Source of the DNA: Candidatus Curtissbacteria bacterium RIFCSPHIGHO2_01_FULL_41_11
Lineage (GTDB): Bacteria > Patescibacteriota > Microgenomatia > Curtissbacterales > GWA2-41-24
Length of the DNA: 6,668 nt
Assembly (NCBI GenBank): GCA_001776335.1
Contig: MFAZ01000022.1
Coordinates: forward strand, 1 to 6,668
Direction: 5' to 3'
Below are positions 1 through 6,026 of this stretch, piece after piece. Positions within the stretch are counted from its first letter, which is position 1, and each line of letters begins with the position of its first letter. The notes under the pieces were generated by a model that was not told the DNA's origin, made no database searches, and was given only the letters and a program-made list of their open reading frames with translations. The position numbers were made by a program, and so were the translations under genes.

Positions 1-2404
1 TTTTACCAAGAGCGCCAATAGGGACGGTTGAAAGATAGAAAAAACTACCCACCAGCGAGATTAGGCCGAAATCTTCAACAGAAATGCGTCTTCCCAGATA
101 AGCGTTGTAAGCGAAATTGGCGAAATTGGCAAAGATAGATGCAGCTATTAAAGCGCCGCCCGTGGCCATACCTGATCTGGCAAGAGCGTAGGCATCGGCG
201 AATCTTCTTTGGCGGCTTTTTTGCTTTTGGGCTTTGATTTCGGCCCGGATCTGATCCTGGGCAACTTTGGCTAGGTGAAATCCGTGGACGGTTTTTTCCC
301 AGTAATGGGGTTTTACGATTAATTGATAGAGTGCAATGGTTGCTGCGAAACTGATTGCAAGCCAGTAGAAAGGAATTAAGAAAACATATTTAACGAGACT
401 CCAGTGTTCTCTTTTGGCGCAGCCGATCATGTAGTAATACATGAACAGGAAGTTTCCAAAAACTAAAGAAATTACAGCCATATAAAAAACCGGTGCGGGG
501 TAGAGTGCTTCTATGGTCGGGCCGACAATTGATCTGGCTGCAAAATAAGCTATTGTTGTTACCCACAAAAATGGGTTGATAAACATGAAGGCTATTTTTC
601 CTCCTACAACCATTTGAAAAATGAGCGCGTGCACTCCTTGTTTTTTTGCAAGTTGAAGGGGATTTCTCATGTGGACCAGATAGGTTTGCATGTAACCCTT
701 GATCCACCTGGATCTTTGTCTTATCCAATTGCCAACTCTGCTGTTTGCTTCTTCCAGGGTTGTGGAGTCGATAATTGCAGTTTTGTAGCCATTTTTGAAA
801 AGACGAACTCCAAGGTCTGCATCTTCCGTGACGTTAAAAGGATCCCAACCCTCAAGTGCGATAAGATCTTTTGTCCTAAAGTGATTGCTGGTTCCGCCAA
901 GAGGTATTGCTGTTTGGATCGATTGAAGACCGGTTAAAACAACGTCGAACCAAAGAGAATATTCTGCGGTAAAAAACCGTGTTAAGAAATTTTGGCTATG
1001 GTTGTGGTAATTAAGTTTGGCCTGAAGACAGACAACATTTTTTGGGAGTTTGCAAAATGCTGCATATGCTTTTTTTAGTTGTTTTGGATCCGGTATGTCC
1101 TCTGCGTCAAAGACAACAACAAATTCTCCCTGTGCATGCCCAAGTCCGAAGTTGCATGCTTTTGGTTTCGTTTTGGGGTTAGAATCCGGAACAATGATAG
1201 TTCTGACGTAAGAAGGCAAATCTAATTCTTGCGCAGCTTTTTGTGTCTCTTGGTCGTCTTCTTCTAAAAGCAATATTACGTCGAGCTTGCTTTTTGGCCA
1301 TTCCAGTTTTTTTATTGAATCTAAAAAGTTGGGCAAAACACTTGCTTCTTTGTAGAGAGGACACAATATGGTGTATATCGGTAATTGTTCATCGTTAATA
1401 GTTGATAGTTCGTTGTTGGAAACGTTGATTTCCGGAGGAGACTTGAGACTTCTTGCAACGAGAAATAAGTTAAAAATAGTATCCAGAAAATAAATAGTAG
1501 AAAGAAATGCAATAAATATAATTGCGGAAAGTTGTGGGTTTTGGGAGAAACCAAATACTGCTGCTGCAATTAATAATGCAATAAAACTTTTTTGCCAAAG
1601 CAAAAACCCTTTTAGTGCAGACTGGCTGTGATGCAAGGTGGTGTGGGTTATGTATTGTTGTTTTCTGTAGCCGACGCCTGCGCCGTGCATTGATACTTCG
1701 CTTTTGGGTTTTATGTGGGAAGGATCAATTTTTTTGAGCTTTAAAGAAAGTGCGTTAATACCAATTTCAAAAGTTGCTTTTGCAGTGTTGATTTTTGATG
1801 CTCCCTTAACGCGCTTTGAAAAGGTGATGTTGTGACTGATTCCTTTGAAACCCGCTTCTTTTGCCCTAAGCAAGAATTCAAGATCAAAAGTCCATGGAGA
1901 TGAAGGCATAAAGCGGACAGTTTCGAAAACTTCTTTCTTGATGGCTTTAAGCCCGGATTGGGCATCGGCATCAATCCCATGTAGGAGCTTGCTGAAAAAC
2001 AAACTGAATGTTTTGGTCATAACCTTGCGGATTCTTGAAGCCTTGTAGGTTTTTCTGTTTGCCACGACAATGTCGTAGTCTTTGAGCAGTTTGAGCATTG
2101 CCGGGATTTCTTCCGGCGGGTATTGCAAATCTGCATCGATCATTACCAGTTTGTCGCCTTGAGCCTGACAAAATCCTTCGTAGAGCGAGAACGCTTTTCC
2201 TTTTTTGCCTATTTTTTTGAAAACTTTTATTGGGTATTTGTATGTGCTGTTTTGAAGCAGTTCAAAACTTCCGTCCGTTGAATTATCATCTATGAAAACG
2301 AACTCATAGTTTTCACCATGCTGAAGTAAAGCAGTGTTTAGACGCTGCAGTAAATCCTCTAGGTTATCCCTCTCGTTGTAAATAGGTACGACAACACTTA
2401 CCAT
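1..2404 (-). CDS. GT2-GT2-flippase fusion protein, incomplete at the left edge
   Basis: One stop-free frame runs from ATG 2402-2404 to the window edge (801 complete codons); an upstream in-frame stop precedes the ATG with no other start between. Domain 1 (residues 1-235) is a soluble GT2 like dolichyl/polyprenyl-phosphate sugar synthases: VSVVVPIYNE (2-11), FIDDNSTDGS (37-46), DADLQYPPEE (90-99), QSG (149-151). Domain 2 (about 262-700) is a membrane GT2 of the BcsA-like type: two membrane segments (263-283, 292-317), LCPLYKE (347-353), EEDD (381-384), DAED (433-436), TEDADLG (526-532), QRSRW (563-567), then three membrane segments (597-620, 636-660, 673-697). A basic linker (702-741) leads to two further membrane segments (750-797) with NAYLGRRISVEDFGLISL (767-784), which resembles the start of Wzx/MOP flippases. 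Inferred role: synthesis and flipping of lipid-linked surface glycan at the cytoplasmic membrane. The GT calls are secure; the flippase call rests on about 55 residues. Confidence 0.9.
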   Translation of the reverse strand, partial: MVSVVVPIYNERDNLEDLLQRLNTALLQHGENYEFVFIDDNSTDGSFELLQNSTYKYPIKVFKKIGKKGKAFSLYEGFCQAQGDKLVMIDADLQYPPEEIPAMLKLLKDYDIVVANRKTYKASRIRKVMTKTFSLFFSKLLHGIDADAQSGLKAIKKEVFETVRFMPSSPWTFDLEFLLRAKEAGFKGISHNITFSKRVKGASKINTAKATFEIGINALSLKLKKIDPSHIKPKSEVSMHGAGVGYRKQQYITHTTLHHSQSALKGFLLWQKSFIALLIAAAVFGFSQNPQLSAIIFIAFLSTIYFLDTIFNLFLVARSLKSPPEINVSNNELSTINDEQLPIYTILCPLYKEASVLPNFLDSIKKLEWPKSKLDVILLLEEDDQETQKAAQELDLPSYVRTIIVPDSNPKTKPKACNFGLGHAQGEFVVVFDAEDIPDPKQLKKAYAAFCKLPKNVVCLQAKLNYHNHSQNFLTRFFTAEYSLWFDVVLTGLQSIQTAIPLGGTSNHFRTKDLIALEGWDPFNVTEDADLGVRLFKNGYKTAIIDSTTLEEANSRVGNWIRQRSRWIKGYMQTYLVHMRNPLQLAKKQGVHALIFQMVVGGKIAFMFINPFLWVTTIAYFAARSIVGPTIEALYPAPVFYMAVISLVFGNFLFMYYYMIGCAKREHWSLVKYVFLIPFYWLAISFAATIALYQLIVKPHYWEKTVHGFHLAKVAQDQIRAEIKAQKQKSRQRRFADAYALARSGMATGGALIAASIFANFANFAYNAYLGRRISVEDFGLISLVGSFFYLSTVPIGALGK
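111..128 (-). repeat. 9-bp perfect tandem duplication inside the fusion gene
   Basis: The + strand reads gcgaaattg twice in a row, followed by gc. In the protein it gives ANFANF (residues about 758-765), in the first membrane segment of the flippase-like part. The frame is kept. It looks like a small slippage duplication. Confidence 0.7.
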
Positions 2405-2478
2405 ACGTAAAAATATATTTTTTGGGCAGATCTTACAGGCTAAAGGGGCAGAAATTTAGCTTCAATTTCGGAATGCTG

Positions 2479-2507
2479 ATTCTACCATAGAAATGGAAGA
2501 ATTGCAA
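2479..2507 (-). promoter_or_regulatory. Sigma-70-type promoter for the glycosyltransferase fusion gene
   Basis: On the minus strand, TTGCAA (2502-2507) is the -35 and TAGAAT (2479-2484) the -10, with a 17-nt spacer. TGG directly before the -10 gives an extended -10 (TGnTAGAAT). An A/T-rich stretch lies just upstream of the -35. The start site would be near 2472, giving a leader of about 68 nt before ATG 2404. It sits in the 124-bp gap after the sortase stop, so the fusion gene can be transcribed separately from the sortase operon. No terminator was seen between them. Confidence 0.65.
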
Positions 2508-2528
2508 AAATTTTTCATCTTATAGTTG

Positions 2529-3089
2529 TTAACTTGTTGCCTTGGCTATTACAACAAACCGTGCCTGGTCAAGAAAGCCGGAACAAGTATAAATGGTGAT
2601 TCTTTCGTCTGATGTCTGGGTTAATATGTCAACTTGGCTAGGTTTTACCTCTTTGGTTTCAGATACTTTGTAGGAAAAAAGGTCGCCATTTTCCATAATT
2701 ATGTGGATAGCATCGTTAATTTGAACTTTTTCGAGGTCGCCTAGTATGTCTTTTTTGTTGTGACCGTAAATAATACTGTTGCCAGGCTGGCCAGGGAGGG
2801 CGCTTGAAGTTAGATAGGAAACTCCACTTTCGGAAATTGTCCACCTGTCATTTTGAACTATACCTTCTGTAATTTCAAGGGTTTTGTTGAGGGTGGGAAT
2901 ATAGATTTTGGAGGGTTTATTCTTGTTTTCTTGCTGAACTTGATCAACAGATGCGTATGATGCGTTTTTTGAGAATGAGGATGTAACAAGCGCTGCTCCA
3001 AAAATAACCAAAAGCAGGCTTAATATTAATTCTTTTTGTGGGAAAATTAGGCTTTTTTGCCTTTTTTTAAGGCGTTTTGTGCGTTCCAT
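2529..3089 (-). CDS. Sortase, transpeptidase anchoring surface proteins
   Basis: A 186-residue sortase. A basic cytoplasmic tail (1-20, rich in Lys/Arg) precedes one membrane segment (20-38) and an extracellular catalytic domain. The catalytic triad is visible: His110 in IIYGHN, Cys169 in TIYTCSG and Arg177 in QARFVV. Sortases cleave a sorting motif between Thr and Gly and pass the substrate to an acceptor nucleophile. The only plausible substrate here is the preceding gene, whose LASTG motif fits the LAxTG preference known for class E sortases, so a class E or D/E-like enzyme is likely; the class was not verified. The start overlaps the upstream gene by 43 nt in another frame. It is the only Met before the membrane segment, so the overlap is probably real. 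No Shine-Dalgarno sequence is visible, which suggests coupled translation. Confidence 0.93.
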   Translation of the reverse strand: MERTKRLKKRQKSLIFPQKELILSLLLVIFGAALVTSSFSKNASYASVDQVQQENKNKPSKIYIPTLNKTLEITEGIVQNDRWTISESGVSYLTSSALPGQPGNSIIYGHNKKDILGDLEKVQINDAIHIIMENGDLFSYKVSETKEVKPSQVDILTQTSDERITIYTCSGFLDQARFVVIAKATS

Positions 3090-4138
3090 AGACCAGCGGA
3101 GATAAGGGCTGCACCGCTAAGCAGCAATACCATGGAATCTAATGAGCCTGTACTTGCCAGTGTGCTTGCTCCGAGTACCTGAGCTCCTACTCCACCATCT
3201 ACTTGTTTTGGATCTGTTGTAGGACCGCCGCAATCTTGGCTTGATTTAGCTGTAACTGCAACCCAAAGATTGCCACCTTGAAGGCCTTTTAAGGTAAAGC
3301 TGTTTGCATTAGGATCCGGAACATCAACACCCCAGATGAGACTGTTTTGACTCGGGCCGTAGGCAATATGGAATCCCCAAGCGTCACCTTTATTTGCCCA
3401 GTTGACGGTTACTTCACCCGGCAAGTCGTTTGAAAACCATACCTGGTCGATTTTTTGAGGTACTCCTGTCGGACACTGAGGTGTAGAGATATTGCCACCT
3501 GTTGATGGACCTCCACCTATGTTTGGTCCGCCACCAGTAGATGGGCCGGATTGCAGTTGGTTTAGAACGACAAGAGTTCTGTCTGGTCTTGCGTTGGTCA
3601 AGATAATGTGACCGTCGGCATTAAGGTTTCTTGATGCGTCGTTTGCGGGATCACCATCGAAAAGGTTTGAATCGTAAGTGAAAAAATCACCTAAGGTGAA
3701 AACATTTATAGCGTACTGATCATTGTAAAGTGGCGCTTTCCAGTTGGCAGCAGGGCTAATTGTCTCTTGTCCATAGTAATAACTTCCAATGGTGAGATTG
3801 GAATATGTTGTGCACTGTGAATCGTTTATGCCATCGCCTCCAATGAGGTCGGCGTTTGCAGTTAGCGGTGTAGTGAACGGAGAATCAGGAATTTGTCCTG
3901 TTGCAGGAGCTTCCGATGTTTGTGCAGGGGTAATTCCGGGAATTACAAAGCTGACTCCAGGCATGGATGAGCCGTCTGTGATGTTTCCAGAAGGGTCCGT
4001 AATTACCTTACAAATAGTAATTGACCCAAGTGTTTGAGATTGTGCGTAAGCATTGTTGGAAAAATGTGCGCCAAAAAGTAGAGACAGGAACAGTCCTGCA
4101 AGTACGGGCAGGAAGATTGTCTTCAATCTTCCAATCAT
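3047..4138 (-). CDS. Secreted LASTG-anchored surface protein, probable sortase substrate
   Basis: A 363-residue wall- or surface-anchored protein. It has a signal peptide (1-32; basic start, hydrophobic core, probable cleavage after AYA). An N-terminal domain (about 39-190) begins GSITICKVITDPSGN and is not a family I can name, though the opening recalls SpaA/prealbumin-like surface modules. A Gly/Pro-rich linker (198-219) follows, then a fibronectin III-like domain (about 228-299; EVTVNW, GFHIAYG, SFTLKGL, LWVAVTAKS). The sorting signal is LASTG (327-331), a hydrophobic segment (335-351) and a KKGKK tail. Four cysteines occur after the signal: C43 and C109 in the first domain, C222 and C303 flanking the second, so one disulfide per domain is possible (inference). 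The following overlapping sortase gene is the probable partner. The ligand is unknown; adhesion or attachment to a host or surface is only a guess. Confidence 0.88.
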   Translation of the reverse strand: MIGRLKTIFLPVLAGLFLSLLFGAHFSNNAYAQSQTLGSITICKVITDPSGNITDGSSMPGVSFVIPGITPAQTSEAPATGQIPDSPFTTPLTANADLIGGDGINDSQCTTYSNLTIGSYYYGQETISPAANWKAPLYNDQYAINVFTLGDFFTYDSNLFDGDPANDASRNLNADGHIILTNARPDRTLVVLNQLQSGPSTGGGPNIGGGPSTGGNISTPQCPTGVPQKIDQVWFSNDLPGEVTVNWANKGDAWGFHIAYGPSQNSLIWGVDVPDPNANSFTLKGLQGGNLWVAVTAKSSQDCGGPTTDPKQVDGGVGAQVLGASTLASTGSLDSMVLLLSGAALISAGLWNAQNALKKGKKA

Positions 4139-4159
4139 TATTATTTTGGCAGAGTGTGT

Positions 4160-4189
4160 ATTCTATAACTATTTACTATAAGATGTCAA
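4160..4189 (-). promoter_or_regulatory. Promoter of the surface protein-sortase operon
   Basis: The minus strand has a perfect -35, TTGACA (4184-4189), and a -10, TAGAAT (4160-4165), separated by 18 nt. The start site would fall near 4153, leaving a leader of only about 15 nt before ATG 4138 and no Shine-Dalgarno sequence. The rest of the 185-bp gap (4139-4323) holds palindromes and the tandem duplication next to the transposase gene, and no other gene that I can see. Confidence 0.65.
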
Positions 4190-4260
4190 GTTTGCGGAAA
4201 CTAGCTTGAATTGGGTAATTATATCTTCTATTCATTTTTAACGTCTATAATCTCGTAGTT

Positions 4261-4273
4261 AAGAGCACCTCTT
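4261..4273. repeat. Short inverted repeat, AAGAG-CAC-CTCTT
   Basis: Two 5-bp arms around a 3-nt centre, at the outer end of a cluster of three neighbouring palindromes downstream of the transposase gene. By itself it is short enough to be chance. Confidence 0.4.
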
Positions 4274-4275
4274 CG

Positions 4276-4290
4276 CGTCGAGTCTCGACG
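4276..4290. repeat. Palindrome CGTCGAG-T-CTCGACG
   Basis: Perfect 7-bp arms around a single central base, the same architecture as the neighbouring element but a different sequence. It shares its last 3 bp (4288-4290) with the next palindrome. No T-tract follows on the minus strand, so it does not look like an intrinsic terminator. Confidence 0.7.
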
Positions 4291-4304
4291 AGGTCCGACC
4301 TCGT
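4288..4304 (-). repeat. REP-like palindrome copy 1, downstream of the transposase gene
   Basis: ACGAGGTC-C-GACCTCGT on the + strand: 8-bp arms around one base. This copy is inverted relative to the other three, whose central base on the + strand is G. It lies 19 bp beyond the transposase stop codon and, with the copy at 4993-5009, brackets the gene. Confidence 0.85.
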
Positions 4305-4333
4305 TTATTCATCACGACCTCGCTTATTCATCA
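4296..4333 (-). repeat. 19-bp tandem duplication over the transposase stop codon
   Basis: The + strand segments 4296-4314 and 4315-4333 are adjacent and differ at one base (cgacctcg[t/c]ttattcatca). Each holds half of the palindrome plus the last two codons and the TAA stop of the transposase gene. The second stop copy is therefore non-functional DNA just past the gene end. Replication slippage at the hairpin is the simplest origin. Confidence 0.85.
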
Positions 4334-4977
4334 ATTGCAATATTTTCTAATGAAACTTCAGGTGAAATTGCAAAACTTTCAACAAATTCTTTATAGGAAA
4401 GAGTTCCTGGTGAAAGTTTTTTAAAGTAATCAACAATAAAATTAGATTTTACCCACTCGGTTTTTCTTTTGCCTAGATAATCAGAATAGCTGGAATAGCT
4501 GTATTGCTCCAATCTAGCGAGGTCGGACCTCGTTATGGACTTCTTATGACCAATTGGATTGAGATGTATGTACCTGGATAAATACAATAGATATTCATCC
4601 TTATTTACTAAAACTGCTTTGAATTTGCCCTGAAATAATGGACCGATTCTTTCATATTTATTGTTAAAATATTTTGTGTATGCGTTTGATATGCACCGCA
4701 TAAAGGTTGTAATTGCGGTTAATGAATTTTGTTTAAGCAATAAATGAAGGTGGTTGCTCATTAAACAAAAAGCTAAAAGATCAATATTTTTATAAAGTTC
4801 TTCCCTCCATCGAGGTCGGACCTCGTTATCGGTTTTTAAAAGGTATCTCTTAAGAAAAGATAGGAAAACTTTGTGATCTTGCGTATCTTCAAATATCTTC
4901 ATTTTATTGATGCCGCGATTATAGACATGATATATGCCATCTTCTACATAGACTTTTACTGAATATTTGGCTGGCAT
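4324..4977 (-). CDS. REP-associated tyrosine transposase (RAYT, Y1/IS200-like)
   Basis: A 217-residue HUH-fold transposase. The hallmark metal-binding motif is NHLHLL with His76 and His78. The probable nucleophile is Tyr136 in RYIHLNP (135-141), and the SSYSDYLG block (162-169) is typical of RAYTs. Such enzymes cut and join single-stranded DNA at imperfect palindromes through a 5'-phosphotyrosine link. All key residues are present, so the enzyme may be active. Two copies of the nearby palindrome are part of the coding sequence: residues 51-56 (NEVRPR) and 149-154 (TRSDLA), both in loops that vary in the family. The start is the first Met before the conserved YHVYNRG block (16-22); the gene begins 46 bp after the epimerase stop, with no promoter or Shine-Dalgarno sequence seen. 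No accessory TnpB lies in the window. Confidence 0.93.
   Translation of the reverse strand: MPAKYSVKVYVEDGIYHVYNRGINKMKIFEDTQDHKVFLSFLKRYLLKTDNEVRPRWREELYKNIDLLAFCLMSNHLHLLLKQNSLTAITTFMRCISNAYTKYFNNKYERIGPLFQGKFKAVLVNKDEYLLYLSRYIHLNPIGHKKSITRSDLARLEQYSYSSYSDYLGKRKTEWVKSNFIVDYFKKLSPGTLSYKEFVESFAISPEVSLENIAIDE
4518..4532 (-). repeat. REP-like palindrome copy 2, inside the transposase gene
   Basis: CGAGGTC-G-GACCTCG, perfect 7-bp arms around one base. It is followed by ttat, as is copy 3, so the shared word is 19 bp. On the coding strand it is read as part of T-R-S-D-L-A (residues 149-154), between the conserved RYIHLNP and SSYSDY blocks. Confidence 0.9.
4811..4825 (-). repeat. REP-like palindrome copy 3, inside the transposase gene
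   Basis: The same 15-bp CGAGGTC-G-GACCTCG element followed by ttat. It is read in a different frame from copy 2, giving N-E-V-R-P-R (residues 51-56), in the loop ahead of the strand carrying the NHLHLL motif. Confidence 0.9.
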
Positions 4978-4992
4978 GATCTAACCATTATT

Positions 4993-5009
4993 ACGAGGTC
5001 GGACCTCGT
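4993..5009 (-). repeat. REP-like palindrome copy 4, upstream of the transposase gene
   Basis: ACGAGGTC-G-GACCTCGT, 8-bp arms around one base, in the 46-bp gap between the epimerase stop and the transposase start. It ends 15 bp before the ATG, so in the mRNA its hairpin would lie where a ribosome loads and could reduce transposase translation (inference). Confidence 0.88.
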
Positions 5010-5023
5010 TTGCAAGATGGAGA

Positions 5024-5941
5024 TTATTTAGGGTTTTTATAATAATTGATGGTTCTTTTGAGACCTTCGCGTAGGGAAACTCTGGCTTCCCAGCCTACTG
5101 CTTCTTTAAGTTTTTCGCTGGACGCGTAGTTTGCATGAACATCTCCGGGCCTTCCCCCCAGATCGTCAATCGGTACAGTGTAGCCGACAATATTAAAAAT
5201 TATTTGAACAACATCTTTTATTTTGACTCCTTTTTCCATTCCCAAATTGAAAACGTTAAACCCTGTAAGTTTTAGGACATCGATGTGTGCTTGAGCAAGA
5301 TCTTCGATGTAGATGAAATCACGGATTTGTTCACCTTTCCAGTAAAGAGGTATATGTTTTTTACTTAAAGTGGCTTTGACAAAATTTGGAATGGCATGGG
5401 TTATCGGAGGAGCAAGCCTGCCCGGACCGTATGGATTGAAATAGCGCAGGATAATTACATCAAAGCCGAAATTGGCATGATATGCCTGGAGAAATGTTTC
5501 AATTGCAGCTTTTGTCGCGCCGTAAGGATTGTCGGGATGCAGGGGTGCGTCTTCCTTGATTGGCAATTTGTCCGGAGTGCCGTAGACACAAGCGCTTGAA
5601 GAGAAAATTATTTTTTTAACGCCTTCTTCTTTCATGCTCTCCAGAAGGCTGACAGTTCCCAGGACATTGTTTTTGGTATATTTAACCGGATCTTTTACAG
5701 ACTCGGGAACGACAATTAAACCTGCCATGTGAATGACAGCGTCTACGCCGCTTAAAGCTTCTTTTGTCTTTTTGGGATCTGCGATGTCGCCTATTATTAA
5801 CTTTGCTCTTTTGTCAACGTTTTCTTTATAGCCGTGAGACAGGTTGTCGAGAACCACTACCTGATGGCCAGAATCGCAAAGCAATTTTGTCACCCACGAC
5901 CCGATGTATCCCACTCCGCCAGTCACAAGGATTTTACTCAT
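5024..5941 (-). CDS. galE: NAD-dependent sugar-nucleotide epimerase, UDP-glucose 4-epimerase-like
   Basis: A 305-residue extended short-chain dehydrogenase. The NAD-binding TGGVGYIG is at 7-14, with Asp32 (VVLDNLS) placed to bind the NAD ribose, and HMAG (71-74). The catalytic Ser is in SSSACVYG (114-121), and the YxxxK pair is Tyr140 and Lys144 (NPYGATK). RYFNPYGPGR (167-176) and RPGDV (264-268) are typical of GalE and related epimerases. The reaction would interconvert UDP-glucose and UDP-galactose, or the N-acetyl or uronic acid forms; the substrate cannot be fixed from sequence alone. At 305 residues it is a little shorter than E. coli GalE (338). It probably supplies sugar nucleotides for surface glycans such as those made by the GT fusion. 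It begins 85 bp after tsaB; that gap holds a hairpin and no convincing promoter. Confidence 0.88.
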   Translation of the reverse strand: MSKILVTGGVGYIGSWVTKLLCDSGHQVVVLDNLSHGYKENVDKRAKLIIGDIADPKKTKEALSGVDAVIHMAGLIVVPESVKDPVKYTKNNVLGTVSLLESMKEEGVKKIIFSSSACVYGTPDKLPIKEDAPLHPDNPYGATKAAIETFLQAYHANFGFDVIILRYFNPYGPGRLAPPITHAIPNFVKATLSKKHIPLYWKGEQIRDFIYIEDLAQAHIDVLKLTGFNVFNLGMEKGVKIKDVVQIIFNIVGYTVPIDDLGGRPGDVHANYASSEKLKEAVGWEARVSLREGLKRTINYYKNPK

Positions 5942-5962
5942 AATATTTAATATCAGCAGGTC

Positions 5963-5997
5963 GCCTTGTCACAATTCTTCGAATTCGTGACAATGGC
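5963..5997. promoter_or_regulatory. Long imperfect inverted repeat between tsaB and galE
   Basis: On the + strand GCC-TTGTCAC-AATTC, a TTC loop, then GAATT-C-GTGACAA-T-GGC. Fifteen pairs form with two single-base bulges. No T-tract follows on either strand, so it is not a standard intrinsic terminator. It lies 22 bp upstream of the galE start and could be an operator, an RNA processing or stabilising hairpin, or another palindromic element. Confidence 0.55.
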
Positions 5998-6026
5998 GCT
6001 CCTCTGATATAATTTTTTCGCTATTG

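Larger units (their letters stand above)
4288..5009 (-). mobile_element. Candidate palindrome-bracketed RAYT unit
   Basis: The transposase gene is flanked by the same 17-bp palindrome (4288-4304 and 4993-5009) in opposite orientations. RAYT genes elsewhere are known to sit next to the REP palindromes they act on. Whether this segment moves as a unit or is a resident RAYT with its repeats cannot be decided from one copy; RAYTs are usually domesticated single-copy genes. Confidence 0.5.

Noticed and set aside
390..728. Minus-strand open frame of 112 codons
   Set aside because: It lies wholly within the glycosyltransferase fusion gene in another frame, shows no domain, and the fusion frame carries the conserved GT motifs there (TEDADLG, QRSRW are just upstream).
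614..937. Plus-strand open frame of 107 codons
   Set aside because: Antisense shadow of the second GT2 domain; no recognisable domain and no promoter seen.
1179..2171. Several short open frames on both strands
   Set aside because: All are shadows of the fusion gene in other frames; their peptides are low-complexity and match nothing I know.
2732..2742. Partial match to the REP-like palindrome (cgaggtcg) in the sortase gene
   Set aside because: Only one arm matches and there is no second arm; chance similarity.
3789..4209. Two plus-strand open frames of 82 and 62 codons
   Set aside because: They lie antisense to the surface protein and its promoter region, without family features.
4276..4304. 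Palindromes after the transposase gene as an intrinsic terminator
   Set aside because: The stems are suitable, but no run of T follows on the minus strand.
4518..5009. The repeated palindromes as a CRISPR array
   Set aside because: Only three same-orientation copies at uneven distances (293 and 183 bp), located inside and beside a coding gene, with no cas gene.
5396..5599. Plus-strand open frame of 67 codons
   Set aside because: Antisense to the epimerase over its conserved catalytic YxxxK region; conservation belongs to the epimerase.
5987..6013. Possible plus-strand promoter, GTGACA then extended -10 TGATATAAT
   Set aside because: The -10 is good but the spacer is only 15 nt, the -35 lies in the hairpin arm, and no plus-strand gene follows. 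An antisense RNA to tsaB-tsaC is possible but unsupported.
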